A DNA stretch of 64,000 nucleotides from Arthrobacter crystallopoietes (lineage in GTDB: Bacteria; Actinomycetota; Actinomycetes; Actinomycetales; Micrococcaceae): the NCBI RefSeq assembly GCF_017603825.1, contig NZ_CP072014.1:1798001-1862000 (forward strand), read 5' to 3'. The notes beneath the pieces are model-generated. The model did not search any database. It was not told where the DNA came from and saw nothing but the letters and a program-made list of their open reading frames with translations. Below, piece after piece: positions 23,638 to 31,051 of the stretch (position 1 is the stretch's first letter; each line of letters starts with the position of its first letter). The translations under genes and the position numbers were made by a program.

Positions 23638-25020
23638 ATGACAGAAACCATCAGCCGCCCCGCTTCCGCACCCGCCGCACCCGCCACCGACTATGACCTG
23701 GTCATCCGCGGCAACCGGATCGTGACCACCGCCGGCGAAGTCGCCCGCGAAGTCGGCATCCGGGACGGAAAGATCGTCGCCATCGAGCCGCTGGGCAACA
23801 ACCTGGAAGGCGCGGAGGTCATCGAGCTCTCCGCCGAGGAAGTCCTGCTCCCTGGCCTCGTGGACACCCACGTCCACGTCAACGAGCCCGGCCGCACCGA
23901 ATGGGAAGGCTTCGCCTCCGCCACCCGTGCCGCCGCCGCCGGGGGCGTCACCACCATCATCGACATGCCGCTGAACTCCATTCCGCCGACCGTCAACGTG
24001 GACGCGCTCGAGCAGAAGCGGGCGGCGGCACGCGAGCAGGCGTTCGTGGATGTTGGCTTTTGGGGCGGCGCCATCCCCGGCAACCAGGGCGACCTGCGCG
24101 GCCTGCATGACGAGGGTGTCTTCGGCTTCAAGTGCTTCCTGCTCCACTCCGGCGTGGACGAATTCCCGCACCTGGAAGTGGACGAGATGGAATCGGACAT
24201 GGCCGTCCTGAAGACCTTCGACTCCATCATGATCGTGCACGCGGAAGACTCGCGCGCCATCGACCGCGCGCCCACCGCCGAGGGCGACCACTACGACAAG
24301 TTCCTCGCCTCCCGACCCCGCGGCGCCGAGAACGTCGCCATCGCCGAGGTCATCGAACGCGCCCGCTGGACCGGCGCCCGCGCCCACGTGCTGCACCTGT
24401 CCTCCTCGGACGCGCTGCCGATGATCGCCTCTGCAAAGCGCGACGGCGTCCGCATTACCGCTGAGACGTGCCCGCACTACCTCACGCTCATCTCGGAGGA
24501 GATCCCGAACGGCGCCACCGCGTACAAGTGCTGCCCGCCCATCCGCGAGGCCGGCAACCGCGAGCTGCTGTGGCAGGGGCTGCTGGACGGGACGATCGAC
24601 TGCATCGTCTCGGACCACTCGCCCAGCACCCTGGACCTGAAGGACCTCGAGAACGGTGACTTCGCCGTCGCCTGGGGCGGTGTCTCCTCGCTCCAGCTCG
24701 GCCTGTCGCTGATCTGGACCGAGGCCCGCCGCCGCGGCATCACCTTGGACAAGGTCATCGACTGGATGTCCACCAAACCGGCCGCACTGGCAGGGTTGAA
24801 CTCCAAGGGGAAGCTCGCGCTTGGGTACGACGCCGACCTGTCCATCTTCGCCCCGGACAAGTCCTATGTAGTGGATCCGGCCAAGCTCCACCACAAGAAC
24901 CCCATCACCGCCTACGCGCAGAAACCGCTCTCCGGTGTGGTCCGCAAGACCTACCTGCGCGGACAGCAGATAGACAGCCAGACCCCGGCCGGACAATTGC
25001 TCCGCCGCGGCATGGCCTGA
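23638..25020 (+). CDS. allB: Allantoinase
   Basis: The 460-residue amidohydrolase opens the hydantoin ring of allantoin to give allantoate. The dinuclear metal site is readable: DTHVHVNEPGRTEWEGF (His78, His80), GFKCFLLHSGVDEFP with the bridging carboxylated Lys165, VHAEDS, HVLHLSSS and a late Asp in IVSDHSPST. The DTHVH-N-E-P-G-R-T-E-W-E-G-F block is characteristic of AllB rather than dihydropyrimidinase. It follows the racemase-like gene by 50 bp. No allantoate amidohydrolase is in the window, so the pathway continues elsewhere or through the FAH enzyme. A strong hairpin follows the stop. Confidence 0.94.
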   Translation: MTETISRPASAPAAPATDYDLVIRGNRIVTTAGEVAREVGIRDGKIVAIEPLGNNLEGAEVIELSAEEVLLPGLVDTHVHVNEPGRTEWEGFASATRAAAAGGVTTIIDMPLNSIPPTVNVDALEQKRAAAREQAFVDVGFWGGAIPGNQGDLRGLHDEGVFGFKCFLLHSGVDEFPHLEVDEMESDMAVLKTFDSIMIVHAEDSRAIDRAPTAEGDHYDKFLASRPRGAENVAIAEVIERARWTGARAHVLHLSSSDALPMIASAKRDGVRITAETCPHYLTLISEEIPNGATAYKCCPPIREAGNRELLWQGLLDGTIDCIVSDHSPSTLDLKDLENGDFAVAWGGVSSLQLGLSLIWTEARRRGITLDKVIDWMSTKPAALAGLNSKGKLALGYDADLSIFAPDKSYVVDPAKLHHKNPITAYAQKPLSGVVRKTYLRGQQIDSQTPAGQLLRRGMA

Positions 25021-25031
25021 CCAACCCAACA

Positions 25032-25067
25032 GGGCGGCTGCTGCACAGCGAAGTACAGCAGCCGCCC
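25032..25067 (+). terminator. Terminator of the allantoin operon
   Basis: A perfect 12-bp stem GGGCGGCTGCTG / CAGCAGCCGCCC with a 12-base loop starts 12 bp after the allantoinase stop. It ends 25 bp before the first mini-protein start, so some read-through could still express that gene. Confidence 0.85.
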
Positions 25068-25092
25068 GACGCCACGAAAGGCAGCAAGTCCC

Positions 25093-25206
25093 ATGAGCAA
25101 CTCCACGGCGAGTACTCTAATCGACACCTTTGGAGTCGGGGTCGACGGCCCTGCAGGCTGTGAAGATTTCACCTGCCTCTACTGCAACGGCCCGGAGACG
25201 GACTGA
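25093..25206 (+). CDS. Cys-containing mini-protein 1 (37 residues)
   Basis: A 37-codon reading frame after the allantoin terminator. Its first ten residues (MSNSTASTLI) and last ten (CLYCNGPETD) are identical to those of a second small protein 640 bp downstream, while the middle differs and is shorter here. Three Cys are conserved in spacing, C-x-D-x-T-C-L-Y-C. GAAAGGCA lies upstream in both, a plausible ribosome site. Conservation of both ends with mostly silent DNA changes argues for a real product. I do not recognise the family; a metal-binding peptide, a modified-peptide precursor or a toxin are all possible. Confidence 0.6.
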   Translation: MSNSTASTLIDTFGVGVDGPAGCEDFTCLYCNGPETD

Positions 25207-25273
25207 TCCTGCGGCCGCTCCGGCGCAAGGATTAGCGGTCCCCTCGGAGATTGTCGAGTGTGTCCTCGCTGTT

Positions 25274-25501
25274 TTAATCCAGCCGGGTTCTGGCAAGCAG
25301 GGTGAAGTCCACTGGTCCCGTAGACGCGGCAGGACGGACGGCACCCCGGAGCAACAGCCGTTCAAAGGGTGAGGACGGCGGCGGGATAAGCATCGCCGCC
25401 ACCTTGCCCTTGATGGTCATGTCGATGATCTCCCCGCTTTTGACGCGCTCAAGGATCTTGCGGCCCTCGTTGCGAAGCGGACGATGGGGAATGATAGTCA
25501 T
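25274..25501 (-). CDS. Phd/YefM-type antitoxin without visible toxin
   Basis: The 75-residue protein resembles the prevent-host-death antitoxin family: an N-terminal dimer and DNA-binding part (TIIPHRPLRNEGRKILERVK), then GEIIDMTIKGKVAAMLIPP and a flexible C-terminal tail that would normally cover a toxin. The ATG at 25501 is preceded by GGAGGT. Downstream on the same strand (25273 and lower) there is no PIN or RelE-type toxin frame, only mini-protein 1 on the other strand. It is therefore a solitary antitoxin, possibly a remnant or a plain regulator. Confidence 0.78.
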   Translation of the reverse strand: MTIIPHRPLRNEGRKILERVKSGEIIDMTIKGKVAAMLIPPPSSPFERLLLRGAVRPAASTGPVDFTLLARTRLD

Positions 25502-25734
25502 GCTTGACACCTCCGTAGCAGGGGTTGCAACTGCAGCAAATCCGTCGAAACGTGACTCTCTGCCGGCACCTTCGGAACAGCGGCACTGCGACGTGCAGCA
25601 ACCGCCGTCGCCGTCCCACCGTTCAGGTTTCCTAACCGGTACCCGTCGAAAACAATCGCTGTACCTGATGCGAGGTCACCGGCATGCTGGACTATGGAAG
25701 TAGCACCCAATTCAAATGCGCGAAAGGCACCCAC

Positions 25735-25884
25735 ATGAGCAACTCAACGGCGAGTACTCTGATCACCACTTCGGCGTCTAGCAACGGTCCGGCCCGTTTC
25801 TTCAATGCGGACGCCATCGGTCCGTACGATGCAAGCTGTACAGACGCCACTTGCCTCTACTGCAACGGTCCAGAGACGGACTAA
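25735..25884 (+). CDS. Cys-containing mini-protein 2 (49 residues)
   Basis: The longer paralogue of mini-protein 1. It shares MSNSTASTLI at the start and CLYCNGPETD at the end, with a different 29-residue middle that contains FFNADAIGPYD and the third conserved Cys (SCTDATC). CGAAAGGCA precedes the ATG. The two genes flank the antitoxin gene on the opposite strand. A strong hairpin follows at 25906. It has no signal peptide, so any product acts in the cytoplasm or is exported by a dedicated system. Function unknown. Confidence 0.62.
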   Translation: MSNSTASTLITTSASSNGPARFFNADAIGPYDASCTDATCLYCNGPETD

Positions 25885-25905
25885 ACAGCGGGATTGTGAG
25901 ATGTC

Positions 25906-25947
25906 GAAGGGGCTGAACTCGGTTTCAAGACCGGGCACAGCCCCTTC
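25906..25947. terminator. Hairpin between mini-protein 2 and the convergent hydrolase
   Basis: A 10-bp stem GAAGGGGCTG / CAGCCCCTTC encloses a second small stem (CGGT / ACCG). It lies 22 bp past the mini-protein stop and 38 bp from the stop of the minus-strand hydrolase, so it can serve both. Confidence 0.8.
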
Positions 25948-25984
25948 AAAGTGCAGATAACAGCCGTCGCCGACGTCTATACGC

Positions 25985-27334
25985 TTACTCAGCTGGAACG
26001 TAGGAGTCCCAGTTCCGCACATCCCATGGACGCCCGGGAAGTGCCGGATGAGGCGTCGTGAAGCGAGTTGTTCCCAGTTTGATCGTTGTCGCCTCCTGCG
26101 CCGCCTTGGCTGTTCTAGCGAGAGAGCGTGGAGACGTTGAGACCCAATGGCCATTCTCTATGCGGTCTGCCACGGTTTTGATGGCTGTAATTTGTTCAGC
26201 CGTTGAGAAGGTGCAGTGTCCGTCCGCGCCGACGAATGTTTGACGGAGATTGTGGTTGTCCCCGGCTGCACGTACTGAGTCTGCATATGCCTCTTCCTCC
26301 GCAGTGGCACCCGCGGGATCTCCCGTTGTGTGCAGCGACAGGACCGGCACCTCGAGGTTGCCCGTGAAAGTCGCCAAGCGTTCCACTGTGCTGACAGCAA
26401 TCTGGTCGGCGGTGATACGAGGTGCATTTGCCAGCGTCTGGAGATCGGCTTCCATGTCAGCGCCGGCTTCACGATAGGCGCGTTGAACCTCGGACCAGCG
26501 ACCCGAAGCCTTGAGTTCCTTCCGGTAGTCAACACCATGGTTCCAGGAGAACGAACCGCCGACCGTTTGCTCGAAGCCTGCCCGAACGCCAATGCCCAGT
26601 GCTAACGGCATTGCGTCTGTGTATTCTGCGATCCGTTTGTCCAGATTCGCTGCGGGAACGTCCTCGCCTGTTTCCGCATCGACGGCGGGGATTTTGCTCA
26701 GCGCTGCAGCAAGGACAATGCGCGCCTGCCCATGGTTGGTGGCTGACGCCGTGGAGACCAGACCATTCATGGCCGCTTGTTCGCCGCGCTCATCCTGAAT
26801 CCGGGTTATGCTCATCTGCGAATCCGGGCCGACCAGCTCCCGCAGGGCGAAGGCGCTGTCCAGCTTCGTGTTCCACATGCTGATCGCGCCTGCTCCGCCG
26901 CCGCACATGGGAACGGACCCGTCCAACCAGGCCGGGGCGGCATCCGTGACAATTCTGGTGACAAGGCCGCCCTGGGAACGGCCGCTGAGAATGACCGTGT
27001 TAGGGATTCCGGCGGTTTCGCTGAAGATATCGACGGCGGAGGAAGCGTTGCTCCTGTCCTGAGCCAGGTTCCAGTTGTCGCTGAGCTCATAGCCAATGAC
27101 CCCGTACCCCTGCTCGCCCAGCCAGCGGGGAACGTCTCCGGTTAATTCCTCGCGCCCGGGCATAACAATCGTGGTGCCGTTCCATCCGACCGGTCGGATC
27201 AGCGAGTAGAGTGTGCCGTCGGGCAGGAGTCCCTGTTCGCTTATGCTGCTGCTGTCCGCCACCCCGGCTGTCATCGTGCAGGTGAACGGTACAGCCAGAG
27301 CGGTAATCAACAGCATGCGGGCAGTCTTGTTCAC
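25985..27334 (-). CDS. Secreted alpha/beta hydrolase, tandem copy B
   Basis: The 449-residue precursor has a signal peptide (LLITALAVPFTCTMTAGVA, cut near residue 26) and an alpha/beta hydrolase domain with the nucleophile elbow SGRSQGG and a late catalytic His in GADGHCTFS. It shares a block pattern with the upstream gene: PVGWNGT, GYGVIGY, VPMCGG, FSWNHGVDYRKEL and the final GHC, so they are paralogues. The two overlap by 4 bp (ATGA). They probably cleave an ester or peptide outside the cell. The substrate is unknown. Confidence 0.82.
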   Translation of the reverse strand: MNKTARMLLITALAVPFTCTMTAGVADSSSISEQGLLPDGTLYSLIRPVGWNGTTIVMPGREELTGDVPRWLGEQGYGVIGYELSDNWNLAQDRSNASSAVDIFSETAGIPNTVILSGRSQGGLVTRIVTDAAPAWLDGSVPMCGGGAGAISMWNTKLDSAFALRELVGPDSQMSITRIQDERGEQAAMNGLVSTASATNHGQARIVLAAALSKIPAVDAETGEDVPAANLDKRIAEYTDAMPLALGIGVRAGFEQTVGGSFSWNHGVDYRKELKASGRWSEVQRAYREAGADMEADLQTLANAPRITADQIAVSTVERLATFTGNLEVPVLSLHTTGDPAGATAEEEAYADSVRAAGDNHNLRQTFVGADGHCTFSTAEQITAIKTVADRIENGHWVSTSPRSLARTAKAAQEATTIKLGTTRFTTPHPALPGRPWDVRNWDSYVPAE

Positions 27335-28746
27335 AGCTGTCCGTCCTTTCCGTGGTTGGCAGCCGCCGGCTGTTCCGCTTCCGCCCGAACCATCCGGTGG
27401 GGCTTAATGTCTGCGAATTCGGCGTTGCCCAGGTCGACCTGAGCATCGGCGGTGATTTCGGCGGCGAGCTTGTTCAGGGCTTCGGGAGTGGCGGCGTTGC
27501 GCCATGTCCCGGTGTCGAGCCGCTGCTGGACGGTGGTGAGTGCTGCGGCGATCTCGGCTCCCGTGTAGTCGCAGTGTCCGGGACGATCGACAAAGGCCTG
27601 GCGCAAGAGGTTGTTCTTGCCGTTGCTGCGGACTCGGTCCTCATAGGTGCGCGCCTGGGTGACCGTCGGTGCGGTATCTCCGGTTTCGTGCAGGGTCAGG
27701 ACTGGCACCGGGATTTCCCCGGTAGGGGTGGCATTCGTCTGCATGTAGCGGACCGCCGCGGGATCGGCGCTGATACGTGGTGCGCCGTCCAGCTGTGCAA
27801 GATCATCCTCCAGATTCGCTCCTGATTCCGCGTACAGTGCCTTCACCAGTTCTGCTGTGCCTGAATGGTTGAGCTGGCGGGAGTAGTCGACGCCGGTGTT
27901 CCAGGAGAAGTTCCCGCCAGCCCTCGCTTCCAGCGGCTCTCTTGGGGAGACGACAGCGAACATGAACGCCTTGTACTGCTGGAGTTGCTGTGCTGATAGA
28001 TCCTTGCTGTCCGGGCGCGGGTCAGAGGCCTGCGTCCACGTCGGAAGCTGTGCCATCGAGGCCGCCAACGAGATCCGTGCCCGGCCCTCCGGGGTTTGCT
28101 GGGCCTCGTTGAGCACCTCCTGGAAAGCTGCCCTGCGGTCGCTCTCGTTGGTCACGTTGACCAACTCCAGCCGATTGTCGTTCGGGGCCAGAAGGGCCTT
28201 GAGTACGAAAGAGGCGTCCAGGCCCTGGTTCAACATGGGAATGGCTCCGGCAACTGAGCCGCACATGGGCAGGCCGGCATCGAACACGCTTGGATATTCC
28301 TCGAGAAGGGCCGCGGACGTGAGGCCGCCCATTGAATTTCCCCAGGCGACCACATGCTCCGGCTGGCCGAGCTTCCCTTCGGCTGCATCAACGGTGTCCC
28401 GCTGGTCACGCAGCAGGTCTTCAACCGCCCACCCATTGGTGGTCGGCTTCGACCCGGCAAGGGCATAACCCTCGTCGAGCAGCCAGTCATGGATCGCACC
28501 CGAAGGGCCACCGGCGGCTTCTCCACCGGCGGCGCCACCGATGTATCCGGGGCTCCAGACCAAGAGCGTCCCGTTCCAGTCGGCGGGCGTTTCGATCACG
28601 TAGCGGCCGCCGCTCGGCAGACTTCCACGTACGACGTCGGTGCTGGAGTCCGCTGCGCTTGCGGCCGCTTCCGCAGGTGCCATCAATAAGGGGAAGGGGA
28701 GGAGTGATGCTGCCGACAGCGCGGCAGCGATTCGTAGGGGGATCAT
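27331..28746 (-). CDS. Secreted alpha/beta hydrolase, tandem copy A
   Basis: The 471-residue precursor has a signal peptide (LSAASLLPFPLLMAPAEAA, cut near 29) and the same catalytic layout as its downstream paralogue: oxyanion region PADWNGTLLVWSPGY, nucleophile elbow GNSMGG, LPMCGS, FSWNTGVDYSRQL and the His in DRPGHCDYT. A GAAAGGAA ribosome site precedes the ATG. It begins 110 bp after the PaaX stop on the same strand and has its own palindrome, so it may be transcribed separately or as the distal part of the P450 operon. Confidence 0.82.
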   Translation of the reverse strand: MIPLRIAAALSAASLLPFPLLMAPAEAAASAADSSTDVVRGSLPSGGRYVIETPADWNGTLLVWSPGYIGGAAGGEAAGGPSGAIHDWLLDEGYALAGSKPTTNGWAVEDLLRDQRDTVDAAEGKLGQPEHVVAWGNSMGGLTSAALLEEYPSVFDAGLPMCGSVAGAIPMLNQGLDASFVLKALLAPNDNRLELVNVTNESDRRAAFQEVLNEAQQTPEGRARISLAASMAQLPTWTQASDPRPDSKDLSAQQLQQYKAFMFAVVSPREPLEARAGGNFSWNTGVDYSRQLNHSGTAELVKALYAESGANLEDDLAQLDGAPRISADPAAVRYMQTNATPTGEIPVPVLTLHETGDTAPTVTQARTYEDRVRSNGKNNLLRQAFVDRPGHCDYTGAEIAAALTTVQQRLDTGTWRNAATPEALNKLAAEITADAQVDLGNAEFADIKPHRMVRAEAEQPAAANHGKDGQL

Positions 28747-28765
28747 GCGCAGATTCCTTTCGTGC

Positions 28766-28779
28766 CTTCAATTTTGAAG
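28766..28779 (-). promoter_or_regulatory. Inverted repeat upstream of the tandem hydrolases
   Basis: CTTCAA-TT-TTGAAG-type inverted repeat (on the plus strand CTTCAATTTTGAAG) lies 20 bp before the hydrolase A start, with a TTGACT box further upstream at about 28832-28837 (minus strand). It may bind PaaX or another repressor. Confidence 0.4.
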
Positions 28780-28856
28780 ACAGATTGTGTCGCGAGCAAA
28801 CAAGGAACTGTGGCCTATTCTGTCAGGATGGGAGTCAAGGCCGATCAGGGTAAGAG

Positions 28857-29774
28857 CTAGTTGGTGGTGACCAAGGACGCCCAGTTGGCAAAGGTATGGT
28901 GGTTGACGAGGCCGGCGAGGTTGGGATCATTGGCCGCTATGATCCGTCGAAACCTTGCTTCCGCCTCGGGTCCCAGGGAGTCGTAGAGGGCAGCGCAGCA
29001 TTCGTATGCCCGGGTCCCCGGCCAGTCTTTGCCCAGCAGCTGACGCGGCAGTTGCGGATCGATGCCCACCAGGGCACGCCACTCACTCATCAACCGGGTT
29101 CTGACGAGCAGGGCACCCTGGGCGTTTGCGCCATCGGCGGCCGGAGCGGCGCCGCCAGGTTCCCAGCGCTTGATGAAGGCAGTATAGGCATCCCGGACCG
29201 GCCCCAACTCGAAGGCTGTTTCGACCATTCTTTCCTCTGCAGCACCCGGGACCTCGGCGGCGCTAAAGACCGTCAATTGAGTGATTCCGGTGGCTTCGCC
29301 CAGATGCTGAGCCGCTTCAACGTGGTGGCCGGGCCGGATCCAGAGTGCGTCATACAGGTATCCGAAATGTGCCGCACGGAGCCCTTCCCGGAACGTCCTG
29401 CGAGCGGCCTTCTCCTCCTCGGGAACTGAATAAGCAACGATAGTCCAGGTGCCGTCCCACGAATCGGATGCAGGAGGGGCAAAGATGTACTGGACATGCT
29501 GGTCCAAAGCCTCGCGGCTGCGGGGAGTTACGGCATACGCCGTCTCTCGTCCATTCTTCGCCGATACCAGAAAGCCGCGCTGGGCCAGGCGCTGGATAGC
29601 CGCACGTGCCCCGGCCGCCGTGATGCCAAATTCGGCCATCAGTTGCACCAGCGCGGCCGAGGGAATGTGCTCCCGGCGGGCGAACCAATAGTCGCCCAGA
29701 AGCGTCGTCAGCAGACGTTGCGGACGTGCGCCCTGCTGGAAGCGCGGCAGGCTGGGCTCGGCTTCTGCAGTCAT
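28857..29774 (-). CDS. PaaX-family transcriptional regulator
   Basis: The 305-residue protein follows the PaaX layout: N-terminal winged helix (LLTTLLGDYWFARREHIPSA, FGITAAGARAAIQRLAQRG), central domain with WDGTWTIVAYSVPEEEKAARR and FGYLYDALWIRPG, and a C-terminal helical domain ending DPNLAGLVNHH. PaaX proteins repress aromatic-acid genes and respond to aryl-CoA thioesters. Here it is the last gene of a transporter/P450 operon: its ATG overlaps the P450 stop by 4 bp. Its ligand is likely the CoA ester or acid made from the imported compound; inference. Confidence 0.92.
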   Translation of the reverse strand: MTAEAEPSLPRFQQGARPQRLLTTLLGDYWFARREHIPSAALVQLMAEFGITAAGARAAIQRLAQRGFLVSAKNGRETAYAVTPRSREALDQHVQYIFAPPASDSWDGTWTIVAYSVPEEEKAARRTFREGLRAAHFGYLYDALWIRPGHHVEAAQHLGEATGITQLTVFSAAEVPGAAEERMVETAFELGPVRDAYTAFIKRWEPGGAAPAADGANAQGALLVRTRLMSEWRALVGIDPQLPRQLLGKDWPGTRAYECCAALYDSLGPEAEARFRRIIAANDPNLAGLVNHHTFANWASLVTTN

Positions 29775-31051
29775 AGGGAGATTATGTCACCGGCCTTCTG
29801 GCCGGACTCCAAGTGCAACGGAACACTGCGCGGGCCGTACTCCAGCCAGTTCATCATCTCCACGTCTCCTGCCAATCTAAAGGATGCGGTCGCCGACAGG
29901 AGCGCTTCGAGTGCGATCAGCAGTTCTGTGCGGCCCATCGAAGCGGCAGGGCAGCGGTGGGCGCCGCGGCCGAAGGCCAGATGCCGGTTAGCCGGACGCT
30001 TCAGGATGAATTCGTCCGGATGTTCAAACACGGTTTCGTCCCTGTTGGCAGAGGGGAAGATCAGCGCTATGGGTTCACCCGCAGCGATCTCGCGGCCCGA
30101 GAGTTGCACGTCCCTCGTTGCCGTGCGGGCAAACACCCGGTAAGGGGCGTAGAGGCGCAGGAACTCTTCGATCGCGGCAGGAAGCTCCTCGGGATGGGTG
30201 CGGAGATGCTCCTGCAGCCCGGGGTGCTGCGCCAGATGGACTATGCAACTGCCCAGAACTGCTTGCGGGGCACCCATACCGGCGACGATCATCTGGCGGA
30301 TGGTGGCGATGGCCGATAGTTCTGTGATGTGGTTATTCGGGTCGAGCGCAGCCAAATGGAGTCCGGCAGCCAGATCCGTTGCCGGGTCGGCGCTGGTAGA
30401 GATCCTGTCCCGGTAGATTTGCTCTGCAATTTCGTACAGCTCGGCACTGGCCTCGCCAATAACGGCGTCGTCCATGTCTTGGATGGCGAAGGAGTAGCGG
30501 ACACCGATCTCCCGGACGCGGACAGCCAGCTCGGAGGGGACTCCGAGGAATGCCGCAAAACAGTCCGCAACGTATGGCATGGCGAAATCGCGGCAGTAAT
30601 CCGGGTCTTCGCTCGCCAACAGGTTGGCCACGAGTTCCCGGGCACTGCGCCGGAAAGCCTGTTCATGGTTCCGCACGGCTGACCGCCGGAGGACCGGGTC
30701 GATGATCGCGCGGTAAGCGTCGTGTTCCGGCGGATCGAAGTGCAGCGGTGGACGCCGGCTGGAGCGCGGTACGTGCGGAACCACGTTCTGGACCGAAGTG
30801 ATGAACGTTTCCGAGTCGCGCGTAACCTGCACGACATCGTCGTACGTCATCGCCGACCAAAACCCTCCGTACGCATTGCTCCAGGGGAATGGATTCGTCT
30901 GGCGGAGCTGGGCGTAGTCTTGGTGCGCGCTGCCGAAAGTCTCCTCGGCGGTCGGATCCCATTCTGACTGGCGGAAGGGACAAGTTCCTACCGCCTGGGT
31001 TTCTGCGGTCACTGTTGGGCCTTTCGTGTCTGCTGAAGTGGGGCGCGTCAT
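29771..31051 (-). CDS. Cytochrome P450 with atypical I-helix
   Basis: The 426-residue P450 has the haem-Cys loop FGRGAHRCPAASMGR (Cys367, with Pro instead of the usual Gly after CysX), ExxR (Glu296-Arg299) and the PERF-like region. In the I-helix the normal (A/G)Gx(D/E)T(T/S) reads AGMGAPQ (257-263), so the acid/alcohol pair for proton delivery is missing. The ATG overlaps the permease stop (TAATG), making it co-translated. No ferredoxin gene is nearby, so redox partners come from elsewhere. The enzyme probably oxidises the compound brought in by the transporter. Confidence 0.93.
   Translation of the reverse strand: MTRPTSADTKGPTVTAETQAVGTCPFRQSEWDPTAEETFGSAHQDYAQLRQTNPFPWSNAYGGFWSAMTYDDVVQVTRDSETFITSVQNVVPHVPRSSRRPPLHFDPPEHDAYRAIIDPVLRRSAVRNHEQAFRRSARELVANLLASEDPDYCRDFAMPYVADCFAAFLGVPSELAVRVREIGVRYSFAIQDMDDAVIGEASAELYEIAEQIYRDRISTSADPATDLAAGLHLAALDPNNHITELSAIATIRQMIVAGMGAPQAVLGSCIVHLAQHPGLQEHLRTHPEELPAAIEEFLRLYAPYRVFARTATRDVQLSGREIAAGEPIALIFPSANRDETVFEHPDEFILKRPANRHLAFGRGAHRCPAASMGRTELLIALEALLSATASFRLAGDVEMMNWLEYGPRSVPLHLESGQKAGDIISL

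Noticed and set aside
23617-25029. Long minus-strand frame (470 codons) opposite allantoinase
   Set aside because: Same cause: third-position GC bias leaves the opposite frame open. Low-complexity Gly/Arg/Asp content and no recognisable fold.
25117-25273. Toxin gene partner for the Phd-type antitoxin
   Set aside because: The minus-strand frame here has no PIN or RelE features, and the region is occupied by mini-protein 1 on the other strand.
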